NCBI GenBank assembly: GCA_964639225.1
Contig: CAZXCK010000051.1
Span: forward strand, 1-27,109
Direction of reading: 5' to 3'
Origin: CAZXCK01 sp964639225
GTDB taxonomy: Bacteria; Chloroflexota; Anaerolineae; Aggregatilineales; Phototrophicaceae
DNA length: 27,109 nt
Positions within the stretch are counted from its first letter, which is position 1. Each line of letters begins with the position of its first letter. The position numbers and the translations under genes are program-made. The notes under the pieces were generated by a model that had not been told where the DNA came from, did not search any database, and worked only from the letters and a program-made list of their open reading frames with translations. This document shows, piece after piece, positions 1 through 7,885 of the stretch.

Positions 1-2400
1 CAGTACTACTACGTGCTGGTCATCATGCCGCTGTACGAGTTTCTGCCGGTGATTGGCGGTTTCCTGGCGATGATCGCCGGATCGGTGGCGTTCTGGCGTC
101 GTCGCCGCACCTACGAAGAGTCGCGGCTGGCGCTGGCCGCCGTCGAGGATGAGGCGACCGCTGCTGGCGATGTCGAAAGCGACGATACTCCGCTGGAAAC
201 TGTGCCGGACGACGATCCGCCCGGATCAGCGCCAGATGACAGTCGGTGGCGTTTGACCGAGGTGCCGTTCCTGTGGCTGATCGCCTGGCTGGGGGTGCTG
301 AACCTGATCGGTTACACGCTGGCTGGTGAAAAGATGCCCTGGCTGGGCACGCATCTGACGTTACCGCTGATTCTGCTTTCCGGCTGGTACTTTGGGCGCA
401 CCATTGAGCGCGCATCGTGGTCGCGGCTGCGTGAGGGTGGCTGGCTGTATCTGCTGCTGGTGCCGCTGCTGATCGTCGCGCTGGGTCGTTTGCTGCTGCC
501 GCTGCTGACCGGGCAGGGGCCGTTCCAGGGGACGGTACAGGGCCAGCTCGAATGGACGTATGACTGGCTGGCGATGGCCGTTGTCGGTGGTGGTGTGGGC
601 TATATCGTGTATCGAATGGCGGCGCGCACCGGCTGGCCGTTGGTCCGGCAGATGACGGCGCTGGTGGTTTTCGTGCTGCTGGGGGCGTTCACGTTCCGTT
701 CGGCGTGGATGTCGTCGTACATCAACTACGATCTGGCGACGGAGTTCCTCGTGTATGCGCATGGCGGGCCAGGCAACAAGGACGTCACCGACGACCTGCG
801 CGACCTGAGTATTCGCCTGACGGGTGATATGAGCGTGCGCGTGTTTTACGATAACAAGTTCTCCTGGCCGGGTAGCTGGTACCTGCGTGACTTCACCAAC
901 GCGACGTTTATCGGTTCGAGTCCGCCATCGGTGCAGCAGGTCGATGAGGCGGTGGCGTTTATCGTGGGGGCGGAGAGCCGTCCGCGTGTGGAGCCGCTGC
1001 TGGAAGATCGGTTCCAGCGCTTCGACAGCGTGCGTATGTGGTGGCCGATGCAGGACTACTTCGGCCTGACGGCGGAGCGTGTCAACAATCTGTTCAGCCA
1101 CACCGATCAGCAGGCTGCCGCGACACGCCAGGGCATTCTCGACATCTGGTGGGCGCGCGACTACAGCGAATACGAACGCGCTATGAATCTGGACGCGAGT
1201 GATGGCGCGCAGCGTTCCTATAGTCTGGCGAACTGGCCAGTGCGGGAGACACTGCACTTCTATGTGCGGCGCGACATCGCCGCGCAGGTGTGGCCGTATG
1301 GCATCGGTGGTGGCGAGGTGCTCAATCCGTTCACCGAGGTCGATGAGAATCTGTGTACTGCGAACTGGCAACCAGTCCAGGCCAGTCTGGTGATTGATGG
1401 CAGCGTGCAGCCGTTGATTCGTCCGCTGGGCCTGAGCGTCAGCCCGGATGGTGAGCTGTTCGTGGCTGATGAAGGCGGGCATCGCGTCAGCATCTTCGAT
1501 GCGGATACGGGCGCTTTTCTCAATTCGTTTGGCCAGCAGGGCGGGCGGGAGAGCGAAGGCGCGTTCTTCGAGCGTCCGCACAGTGTCGCGCTGGCCGACG
1601 ACGGCGATATCTACGTCGTGGATACGTGGAACTATCTGGTGCGGTCGTTTACACCAAACTTCAGCCCGATCACCAGTTGGGGCCAGCCACTGACACGCGG
1701 CTTTGAGGCGCTCCAGGCCCCCGAGGATGGCTTCTGGGGGCCGCGTGATATCGTCGTCGATCAGTTAGGGCGGGTGTACGTGGCCGATACCGGCAACAAG
1801 CGTGTGCGCGTTTACGACAGCGACGGCAGCTATCTGCGCGATATCGGCACTGGCGGTTCCGGCGATGGCCAGCTTAACGAACCGGCGGGCCTGGCGATCG
1901 ACCCGTCCGGGGTGCTGTTCGTCGCCGATACCTGGAACCGGCGTGTGGCCGCTTTCGGACTGGATGGCGACTTCCTGTTCAACTTCAGCGTGCGCGCCTG
2001 GTACGAGGAACTGGGCAACCGGCCTTACCTGGCGGTGGATGCGGAGCGCAACCTGCTTTACGTCACCGACCCGGACGCCGGGCGCGTGCTGGTCTACGAT
2101 ACATCCGGTAACTGTGTGGGGTCGTTTGGCCAGTTCAACGACACCAGCCCAGGGCCGGACCAGTTTACGCTGGTGGGCGGTATCGCGGTTGATGGGCAGG
2201 GGCGGGTGTTTGTTTCCGATCTGGGCAGCGGGCGCGTGCTGCGCTTCGAGCCGTTCAGCGTGCCGGAGATGGCGCCGGGTGGTGACGCGCCCCCGGTCGA
2301 TGGGGTGGAACCGGATGATCTGGAACCGGAACTGACTCCTGATCTGATGCCGGACCAGGACACCGAAACTGAATCTGAAGAAGAGGATTCCACCGGCTGA
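1..2400 (+). CDS. Agl23-like (TIGR03663-type) membrane protein with C-terminal NHL repeats, 5' end outside the window
   Basis: The reading frame is open to base 1, so the gene starts upstream and only its C-terminal part is here (the GTG at 13 is simply the first start-like codon). Numbering from that codon, hydrophobic segments lie at about 11-28, 85-104, 112-128, 143-165, 185-200 and 213-230, with a charged loop at 29-80. The stretch GEKMPWLGTH followed by a hydrophobic helix resembles the Agl23 flippase-associated family, a relative of membrane glycosyltransferases. From about residue 469 to 745 there are five to six NHL-type blades, with repeats such as LFVADEGGHRV, IYVVDTWNYLV, VYVADTGNKRV and LFVADTWNRRV, which should form a propeller outside the membrane. 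The last 45 residues are very acidic and probably disordered. The family is usually linked to protein or cell-surface glycosylation; the substrate cannot be read from the sequence. The family name is moderately certain, the NHL propeller very certain. Confidence 0.75.
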   Translation, partial: QYYYVLVIMPLYEFLPVIGGFLAMIAGSVAFWRRRRTYEESRLALAAVEDEATAAGDVESDDTPLETVPDDDPPGSAPDDSRWRLTEVPFLWLIAWLGVLNLIGYTLAGEKMPWLGTHLTLPLILLSGWYFGRTIERASWSRLREGGWLYLLLVPLLIVALGRLLLPLLTGQGPFQGTVQGQLEWTYDWLAMAVVGGGVGYIVYRMAARTGWPLVRQMTALVVFVLLGAFTFRSAWMSSYINYDLATEFLVYAHGGPGNKDVTDDLRDLSIRLTGDMSVRVFYDNKFSWPGSWYLRDFTNATFIGSSPPSVQQVDEAVAFIVGAESRPRVEPLLEDRFQRFDSVRMWWPMQDYFGLTAERVNNLFSHTDQQAAATRQGILDIWWARDYSEYERAMNLDASDGAQRSYSLANWPVRETLHFYVRRDIAAQVWPYGIGGGEVLNPFTEVDENLCTANWQPVQASLVIDGSVQPLIRPLGLSVSPDGELFVADEGGHRVSIFDADTGAFLNSFGQQGGRESEGAFFERPHSVALADDGDIYVVDTWNYLVRSFTPNFSPITSWGQPLTRGFEALQAPEDGFWGPRDIVVDQLGRVYVADTGNKRVRVYDSDGSYLRDIGTGGSGDGQLNEPAGLAIDPSGVLFVADTWNRRVAAFGLDGDFLFNFSVRAWYEELGNRPYLAVDAERNLLYVTDPDAGRVLVYDTSGNCVGSFGQFNDTSPGPDQFTLVGGIAVDGQGRVFVSDLGSGRVLRFEPFSVPEMAPGGDAPPVDGVEPDDLEPELTPDLMPDQDTETESEEEDSTG

Positions 2401-2425
2401 CAGCGGTGCGGCGAAGGAGGCCAGT

Positions 2426-2629
2426 ATGAATGACGAATCGTTCGAAGAACGGGTCAGGCATCATCTGTGGCTGTACACCGAGCCGGATTTCGCCGCTAAA
2501 GAGGCCGCGTTGAACTTCTTCAGGGCAAACGCTCATCAGGTGGTACCAGTCCTGGTGAGGTTGGCTGACAAAGGGGATCGGGTGGCGGGTGAAATGCTGA
2601 CGGTCGCGCGCGCCGCCGCCGGTGAATAG
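2426..2629 (+). CDS. small hypothetical protein, 67 aa
   Basis: This small frame has an excellent ribosome binding site: AAGGAGG at 2414-2420, five bases before the ATG. It lies 25 bases after the Agl23-like gene and is probably co-transcribed with it. The product is soluble, slightly acidic at the N-terminus and helical by composition. The second half (VVPVLVRLADKGDRVAGEML) resembles a single HEAT-like helix pair, but one repeat is too little to assign a family. No catalytic motif is visible and I do not recognise it. The reading is supported by the RBS and by codon use like its neighbours. Confidence 0.6.
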   Translation: MNDESFEERVRHHLWLYTEPDFAAKEAALNFFRANAHQVVPVLVRLADKGDRVAGEMLTVARAAAGE

Positions 2630-2664
2630 CCGTCCGTCACGGGGAAAATGCGTGTAAAGCATTC

Positions 2665-2694
2665 TTGACAGTGCTTTGACGATCGTGCTACAAT
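2665..2694 (+). promoter_or_regulatory. promoter P1 of the nusA operon
   Basis: TTGACA (2665-2670), an 18-base spacer and TACAAT (2689-2694) form a near-consensus housekeeping promoter just after the small gene at 2426-2629. Transcription should start near 2701, leaving a leader of about 175 bases before nusA that contains the hairpin at 2718-2742. Confidence 0.75.
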
Positions 2695-2717
2695 CCAGGC
2701 TGTAATATGTCGTCCGG

Positions 2718-2742
2718 GAAAAGTGGGTAAACCCCACTTTTC
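2718..2742 (+). promoter_or_regulatory. terminator-like leader hairpin upstream of nusA
   Basis: GAAAAGTGGG (2718-2727), a five-base loop and CCCACTTTTC (2733-2742) make a perfect 10-bp stem, followed by CTGTTTTC as a weak U tract. It starts only about 17 bases after the expected P1 transcript start, so it could work as a premature terminator/attenuator, protect the 5' end, or be a protein-binding leader. Similar AGTGGG/CCCACT hairpins are found, as I recall, before rimP in Firmicutes; here rimP is absent and nusA follows. Confidence 0.6.
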
Positions 2743-2773
2743 TGTTTTCAGGGGGCGAATTGGACCGAATAAT

Positions 2774-2802
2774 TTGATAGTAGCCATCTAAAGCAGTATT
2801 AT
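2774..2802 (+). promoter_or_regulatory. promoter P2 of the nusA operon
   Basis: TTGATA (2774-2779), a 17-base spacer and TATTAT (2797-2802) form a second good promoter, placed after the leader hairpin. Its transcript would begin near 2809 and escape any termination at 2718-2742. The leader to nusA would be about 65 bases. Confidence 0.65.
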
Positions 2803-2875
2803 TATAGTTGACGATGGTTGTGTCAGGCCACGCAAGTATCCCCTGAGTTCCTGGGAGTGAGATAAGCAAGTTCCA

Positions 2876-4720
2876 ATGAAGAACGAGTTCGAAGTAGCCT
2901 TTAACGAGATCGCAGAGCTGCGAGCGCTGCCGACGGAGGTTGTGCTGGAGGCGCTCAGCACGGCACTGGTATCGGCTTACCGGCGCGACGCTAATGCCAG
3001 CGCCGCCCAGCGCGTTGAGGCCAGCGTGGACCCGTCTACCGGGCGGGCGCGTATTATGGTCGAAAAAGAAGTTGTCGAGGACGTTATCGAGCCGAAGACA
3101 GAGGTCGACCTGGAGACGGCCCGCTACTATCATCCGGAGTGCGAACTCGGCGATACGGTGATGGTCCAGGTAGAGGGGACAACCAAGAAATTCGGGCGCA
3201 TCGCCGCGCAGACGGCCAAGCAGGTTATCCTGCAAAAAATCCGTGAGGCGGAGCGCAAAGCCCTTTATGAAGAGTACATCGAAAAAGAGGGCGATATCAT
3301 CAACGGCGTGGTGCAGAGCACCAGCAGCGGCTCGGTGACGTTGAGCCTGGGCCGGGCCGAAGCGACCATGCCGCGCTCGCAGCAGATTCCAACCGAGCGT
3401 TATAAGCCGCACGACAAAGTGCGCTGCTATGTGCTGGAAGTCAAAGAGAGCAATCGCGGGCCGCAGATCATCGTCAGCCGCAGCCATCGCAATATGCTGC
3501 GTCGCCTGCTGGAATTCGAAGTGCCGGAGATTTACAACGGCCAGATCGAGATCAAGAACATCGCGCGCGAGGCGGGGCACCGCTCTAAAGTGGCGGTCGT
3601 CGCGCTGCAAGAGGGTATCGACCCGGTGGGCGCGTGTGTGGGTATGCGTGGTATGCGCATCCAGAACATCGTCAAGGAACTTCACGACGAAAAGATCGAT
3701 GTGATCGAGTGGAATCCGCGCCAGGAGCTGTTCATCGAGAAGGCACTGAGTCCGGCGCGAGTGACGGGCGTTTACCTGGACGATGATCCAGACGCGGGGC
3801 GCACGGCGGTTGTGATCGTGCCGGACGATCAACTCTCGCTGGCGATTGGCCGCGAGGGGCAAAACGCCCGGCTGGCGGCCAAGCTCACTGGCTGGCGCAT
3901 CGACATCAAGAGTGTGACCGAGGCCGTGACCAGCGCGCTGGACAACATCGACCATCCGCCGCTGCTTGACCTGACGATCAGCCACCCCGATCTGCTGGCC
4001 GAGGTGGGGCAGATCATGGAGAAGAAGGCGGCCAACCGGGCCATCATGCCGGAGGATTACCGCCTGCTCAACCAGTTCGCCGACCTGGCCGAGCGCCGTC
4101 TGCAGGCTGTGCGCGAGAAAGCACGTCAGGCGCGCCTGGCGGAGATCAACGCGGTCAAAGCCACATTGCCGCAGTTCGCCTTTACTGTACCGGTGCAGGA
4201 CCTGGACCTGCCGGACCATATGATTGAATCGCTCCAGCCGCTGGAAAATGCCGGCGAGATTATGCTGCGCTTCCTGATCGACGAAGGGCGACTACGCCGT
4301 CTGCTGGGTGGCAATAACACCGACGACGCTCTGCAGCAGCTCCAGGCCGCGCTGGATAAGCTGGTGATACCAGAGGATGTCGCGCCCACGACTGATGACG
4401 ATGTGGAGGCCGATGAAGGCGATCAGGAAGACGTCGCTGTTGATGAAGCGGAAGTCATGGCCGACGCACCGGTGATGAGCGAATCGCAGTCTGCTGTGGC
4501 TGAGCCGGACGTCGATTTTGAAGCGGATGTTGAATCTTACCTGACGGAAGACGACCTGATCGAAGGGGTCGAGGGATCGGGTGAGAAAGGCAAGGGTAAG
4601 CGGAAGAAAGAACGCCAGAAACGTCGCCAACTGGTTTTCGATGAGGAATCCGGTCAGACGGTCGCCAAACGGCGGCGCAAGGGCGGGCGCAAGCGCGATG
4701 ATTGGGGTGACCAGTTCTAA
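2876..4720 (+). CDS. nusA: transcription termination/antitermination factor NusA
   Basis: NusA binds RNA polymerase and nascent RNA and modulates pausing, termination and antitermination. The RNAP-binding N-terminal domain covers about 1-130, the S1 domain 137-202 (GDIINGVVQS...GSVTLSLG), KH1 about 232-290 (DPVGACVGMRGMRIQNIV at 249-266) and KH2 about 305-347 (IGREGQNARLAAKLTGW at 324-340). At 614 residues it is longer than most NusA proteins (about 350-500): the extra part holds a helical region (350-480), an acidic stretch (500-570) and a very basic tail (571-610) with RRQLVFDEES at 583-592. That tail motif recurs in the next small gene. The start ATG at 2876 opens a typical NusA N-terminus, but the RBS is weak (GGGAGTGAG about 14 bases upstream). 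It is the first gene of the nusA-infB cluster; rimP, normally in front, is missing. Confidence 0.96.
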   Translation: MKNEFEVAFNEIAELRALPTEVVLEALSTALVSAYRRDANASAAQRVEASVDPSTGRARIMVEKEVVEDVIEPKTEVDLETARYYHPECELGDTVMVQVEGTTKKFGRIAAQTAKQVILQKIREAERKALYEEYIEKEGDIINGVVQSTSSGSVTLSLGRAEATMPRSQQIPTERYKPHDKVRCYVLEVKESNRGPQIIVSRSHRNMLRRLLEFEVPEIYNGQIEIKNIAREAGHRSKVAVVALQEGIDPVGACVGMRGMRIQNIVKELHDEKIDVIEWNPRQELFIEKALSPARVTGVYLDDDPDAGRTAVVIVPDDQLSLAIGREGQNARLAAKLTGWRIDIKSVTEAVTSALDNIDHPPLLDLTISHPDLLAEVGQIMEKKAANRAIMPEDYRLLNQFADLAERRLQAVREKARQARLAEINAVKATLPQFAFTVPVQDLDLPDHMIESLQPLENAGEIMLRFLIDEGRLRRLLGGNNTDDALQQLQAALDKLVIPEDVAPTTDDDVEADEGDQEDVAVDEAEVMADAPVMSESQSAVAEPDVDFEADVESYLTEDDLIEGVEGSGEKGKGKRKKERQKRRQLVFDEESGQTVAKRRRKGGRKRDDWGDQF

Positions 4721-4732
4721 TCTGAGTGGTTT

Positions 4733-5095
4733 ATGCTGAAGGTAAATCGCAACGTCAGGGACAGTTCGCTGAACACGGGAGCCGCGCAGGTGAGCCACAG
4801 GCAGTCGCTCATGTACAACGACTCGCAGCAAGACAAAGACGGCAACTTCGACGATGATGTGCGTATCGACTGGGAGCGCAAACGCAAGCGGCGGCGCGAA
4901 CGAGAGAGTGTCCCAGAAGATGTGACGGTGACTGAGGATGAGATTGACGAGGTGCTGCAGCCATCCAAGGCGCAGCCTTCGTCAGGCGTTGGACGCAAGA
5001 AGAAGCGTCAGTTGGTCTATGACGAGGAGACTGATCGCATCGTGGTGAGACGCAAGCGCAAGCGCCAGCGTGATTTCTACGATGATGAATGGTAA
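4733..5095 (+). CDS. small basic protein sharing its C-terminal motif with the NusA tail
   Basis: The gene lies 12 bases after nusA and 6 bases before ylxR, clearly within the operon. The longest reading is 120 aa from ATG 4733, but GTG 4790 (101 aa) has a better RBS (GGGAG at 4777-4781, 8 bases away), and ATG 4811 is also possible. The product is highly charged and probably disordered: a basic block (ERKRKRRRERE), an acidic middle (EDVTVTEDEIDE), then KKRQLVYDEETDR and a second basic block ending in DDEW. The motif K/R-R-Q-L-V-F/Y-D-E-E followed by a K/R-rich run and a terminal DDW/DDEW matches the end of NusA. It occupies the slot that in Firmicutes holds ylxR/ylxQ, but has no L7Ae features. 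I do not recognise a named family; RNA or ribosome binding is an inference from charge and context. Confidence 0.75.
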   Translation: MLKVNRNVRDSSLNTGAAQVSHRQSLMYNDSQQDKDGNFDDDVRIDWERKRKRRRERESVPEDVTVTEDEIDEVLQPSKAQPSSGVGRKKKRQLVYDEETDRIVVRRKRKRQRDFYDDEW

Positions 5096-5101
5096 GCAGG
5101 C

Positions 5102-5380
5102 ATGGAACCGAAGCAGCCATCACCCCGTTTGAAGCACATCCCCATCCGAACATGTGTGGTATGTGGGGAAAAGGGTAATAAGCGCAGCTTGACTCGATTG
5201 GTACGGACCGAGTCTGGTGTGCTGGTGGACCCTGGTGGTAAAATAGATGGGCGTGGCGCATATTTATGTGACAAGAGAAGTTGCTGGGAACGTGCGGTGA
5301 ATACCAACCTACTAAACAAGCCGTTACGAACCATCATAACGGCAGAAGACCGTGAACGCCTGCAACAGGCGATGCCCTGA
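5102..5380 (+). CDS. rnpM: YlxR/RnpM family RNA-binding protein (DUF448)
   Basis: The 92-residue product shows the full YlxR signature: PIRTCVVCG (Cys18, Cys21), an LTRLVR strand, a D-x-x-GK stretch, then GRGAYLC (Cys56) and Cys61. The family is a small RNA-binding protein of the nusA-infB operon; in Bacillus subtilis it was reported to bind RNase P RNA and was renamed RnpM. The four cysteines could hold a metal or be structural. The ATG at 5102 comes 6 bases after the preceding gene with only a weak AGCAGG upstream, so translation is probably coupled. No L7Ae-like gene follows, unlike in many Firmicutes. Confidence 0.9.
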   Translation: MEPKQPSPRLKHIPIRTCVVCGEKGNKRSLTRLVRTESGVLVDPGGKIDGRGAYLCDKRSCWERAVNTNLLNKPLRTIITAEDRERLQQAMP

Positions 5381-5517
5381 GCCATCATGAACACGCAAAT
5401 CAGGCTGGCCGGGCACAATTTGCTAAGTACAGTATCATATCCTGCGAGCGGTGAGGGCTGTGTGATGTAGCGCACTAACGCGATCTACTTCCTGCACCAT
5501 CGCTCTGTATACCATGT

Positions 5518-5523
5518 GGAGGT
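5518..5523 (+). promoter_or_regulatory. ribosome binding site of infB
   Basis: GGAGGT lies four bases before the infB ATG. The 147 bases between rnpM and infB (5381-5527) hold no other gene; a convincing promoter could not be found there. Confidence 0.7.
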
Positions 5524-5527
5524 CTAG

Positions 5528-7330
5528 ATGGCACAGGAAAAACAGGTCGTACTGGTTCCCGATTATCTGACTGTGCGCGATTTAGCGCAGTTAATCGATG
5601 CCAGTCCAATCGAAGTCATGAAAAAGCTGATCGCCAACGGCATTATGGCGTCAATTAACCAGCAGATCGACTTCGACACCGCAGCAATTGTTGTAGAAGA
5701 GATGGGCTTTGAGGCGCAGTCTGCCAGCGCTATTCAGGCCGCTGAAGAAGCCGCCGAGCGCGCTGCATCCAGCACGCAGACGTGGCGCCAGATTTACGCG
5801 GGCGAAAAGGCGGAAGACCTGGTTGCCCGTCCCCCCATTATCACCATCCTGGGCCATGTCGATCACGGCAAGACCACGCTGCTGGACACCATTCGCCAGA
5901 CAAAAGTCGTCGAAGGTGAGGCGGGTGGTATTACGCAGCACATCGGTGCCTATCAGGTGGTGCATGATGGCCGGCTGATCACGTTTCTGGATACGCCCGG
6001 TCATGAGGCGTTTACGGCGATGCGGGCGCGTGGTGCCCAGGGTGCCGATATCGCTGTGCTGGTGGTCGCCGCCGACGACGGCGTGATGCCCACCACGCGC
6101 GAGGCGCTCAACCATGCGCGCGCGGCCAACGTCCCGATCGTGGTCGCCATCACCAAAGTTGACAAGCGCAATGCCAATATCGAGCGCGTCAAGCAGGGAC
6201 TGGCCGAGCTGGACCTGGTCCCCGATGACTGGGACGGCGATACGCTCATGGTCCCGGTGGACTCGCTTAAGGGTGTTGGGATTGAGGATCTGCTGGAAGC
6301 CGTGCTGCTGGTGGCCGATGACAAGTCGATTGTCGCCAACCCGAAAGCGACGGGGGCGGGCGTGGTCGTCGAGGCGCAGGTCGATCACAGCCGGGGAACG
6401 GTGGCCACGCTGCTGGTGCTCAACGGCACGCTCAAACGCAGTGATACCATCATGACCAGTATGGCGTATGGCCGCATTAAGGCCATGTTCGACCAGACTG
6501 GCCAGCCGGTCAACGAGGCTGGACCGTCGATGCCGGTGGCGGTGCTGGGTCTCAACCATCCGCCGCAGCCAGGCGAGCAGTTCGAAGTTGTGAAGAACGA
6601 TAAAGTGGCCCGTGCGCTGATCGAAGAACGTGCCGACCAGCGCGCTGGCGAGGTGGCAGCTAAACCGGCATTCACGCTGGAAGATATGTTCCGCCAGTTT
6701 ACCGAGGGCGACACCAAGCAGCTTAACCTGGTGGTGAAAGCCGACGTACAGGGTTCGCTGGAGCCGATTATCAACTCGCTCAACAACCTGTCGGAGACAA
6801 ACAAAGAGGGCATCGGTGTCAATATCCTGTCGTCGGATGTGGGTAACGTCACCGAGAACGACATCATGCTGGCCAGCGCATCATCGGCGGTGGTGCTGGC
6901 GTTCAACGTGAATATCGACTCCGCCGCGCGCCGCGCCGCCGAGACACATCGCGTGGACGTGCGCTGGTACAACATCATCTACAAGATGCTGGAAGATATC
7001 GAACTGGCGCTGCACGGCCTGCTGGAACCGGAATACGCCCCGCGTGTTATCGGCACGGCTGAGGTGCGCAAGGTGTTCAAAATCTCACGCCTGGGTGCGA
7101 TAGCGGGCTGCTATGTGCGTGAAGGCGAGATTCGCCGCAACGCGCGCGCCCGTGTGAAACGTGGCGATCAACTGCTCATCAAAGAGACGACCGTCAGCTC
7201 GCTGAAGCGAATCAACGAGGACGTGCGCGAGGTGCGCTCTGGCTTCGAGTGTGGCGTGGGGCTGGATGGCTTCAATGATTTTGAAGAGGGCGACCTGATC
7301 GAGTTCTTCATCATGGAGCGCATCAACTAA
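5528..7330 (+). CDS. infB: translation initiation factor IF-2
   Basis: IF-2 is the GTPase that brings initiator fMet-tRNA to the 30S subunit and promotes subunit joining. A single short IF2-N domain (about 10-60, LTVRDLAQLIDASPIEVMKKL) is followed by a short linker and the GTPase domain: P-loop GHVDHGKTT 109-117, AGGITQHIGAY in switch I, DTPGH from 155, and TKVD 209-212 in place of the usual NKxD. Domains II to IV follow, ending with GFECGVGLDGFNDFEEGD. At 600 residues it is a short-form IF-2 without the long N-terminal extension of enterobacteria (about 890). The start is supported by the GGAGGT RBS. A strong hairpin follows the gene, so infB may be the last gene of the full-length upstream transcript, with partial read-through into rbfA. 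Confidence 0.97.
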   Translation: MAQEKQVVLVPDYLTVRDLAQLIDASPIEVMKKLIANGIMASINQQIDFDTAAIVVEEMGFEAQSASAIQAAEEAAERAASSTQTWRQIYAGEKAEDLVARPPIITILGHVDHGKTTLLDTIRQTKVVEGEAGGITQHIGAYQVVHDGRLITFLDTPGHEAFTAMRARGAQGADIAVLVVAADDGVMPTTREALNHARAANVPIVVAITKVDKRNANIERVKQGLAELDLVPDDWDGDTLMVPVDSLKGVGIEDLLEAVLLVADDKSIVANPKATGAGVVVEAQVDHSRGTVATLLVLNGTLKRSDTIMTSMAYGRIKAMFDQTGQPVNEAGPSMPVAVLGLNHPPQPGEQFEVVKNDKVARALIEERADQRAGEVAAKPAFTLEDMFRQFTEGDTKQLNLVVKADVQGSLEPIINSLNNLSETNKEGIGVNILSSDVGNVTENDIMLASASSAVVLAFNVNIDSAARRAAETHRVDVRWYNIIYKMLEDIELALHGLLEPEYAPRVIGTAEVRKVFKISRLGAIAGCYVREGEIRRNARARVKRGDQLLIKETTVSSLKRINEDVREVRSGFECGVGLDGFNDFEEGDLIEFFIMERIN

Positions 7331-7376
7331 CTCATGACGCCGACGCCGGCTATTGTGAGTTTGAGGTCGATCAATC

Positions 7377-7407
7377 AGGGGGCGTTCAAGTGACTTGAGC
7401 GCCTCTT
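7377..7407 (+). terminator. hairpin between infB and rbfA (possible partial terminator)
   Basis: The 14-base arms 7377-7390 and 7394-7407 pair (including three G-U pairs) around a TGA tri-loop; the core is GGCGTTCAAG/CTTGAGCGCC. The stretch after it is T-rich but interrupted (ATGTTGTTGG), so termination may be incomplete. It could equally be an RNA processing or stability element separating the infB and rbfA parts of the operon. Confidence 0.55.
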
Positions 7408-7495
7408 ATGTTGTTGGCTGTGAAACATCCACAGGCCGCCTGCATGACAGGTAGCCTGCAAGATGGACGAATCAATATCAGAGAAAGAGGGGACC

Positions 7496-7885
7496 ATGTC
7501 GATCAAACAGGACCGCATGGCAGACCGTATTCAGGGCATTCTAAGTGAATTGCTGCTGCGTGAGGTCAGTGATCCACGTTTGCAGGGGGTGACGGTCACC
7601 GAGGTCAAGCTGGACCCGGAGCTGATGTTCGCTGATGTGTATGTCAACGCGCTGGGCGACGAGTCCCGGCATGAGGAAGTGCTGGCCGGTCTGGACCGGG
7701 CGGGCGGCTTCCTGCGCCGGGAAGTGGGGCGGCGGGTGCGTCTGCGCAACACGCCGGAACTGCATTTCCACTGGGATGTGACACTTGAACGCGGCGAACA
7801 GATGAACCGGCTCATCTCCAGCCTGGATATTCCGCCGGTCACTGAAGACGAGGACACGGATGATGACATTGACGATCTCGGTTGA
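7496..7885 (+). CDS. rbfA: 30S ribosome-binding factor A (RbfA)
   Basis: RbfA is a small KH-like protein that binds the 30S subunit during late 16S rRNA maturation and cold adaptation. The 129-residue product opens with IKQDRMADRIQGILSELL and contains REVSDPRLQGVTVTEVKLDPEL, the family core, and PELHFHWDVTLERGEQMNRLI. I chose ATG 7496 because GAGGGG lies just before it and it gives the usual family N-terminus; the frame also opens at ATG 7463 (11 residues longer). The tail is acidic (EDEDTDDDIDD). The end overlaps the start of the DHH gene by 26 bases, pointing to translational coupling. Confidence 0.95.
   Translation: MSIKQDRMADRIQGILSELLLREVSDPRLQGVTVTEVKLDPELMFADVYVNALGDESRHEEVLAGLDRAGGFLRREVGRRVRLRNTPELHFHWDVTLERGEQMNRLISSLDIPPVTEDEDTDDDIDDLG

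Noticed and set aside
2255..4219. Long minus-strand open frame of 654 codons opposite nusA
   Set aside because: It runs antisense to the clear nusA frame, is His/Arg/Leu-rich in the way antisense frames of GC-rich genes are, and has no recognisable domain.
5381..5527. Possible promoter or hidden small gene before infB
   Set aside because: TTGCTA and TATCAT occur but not at workable spacing, and no frame with an RBS longer than a few codons was found.
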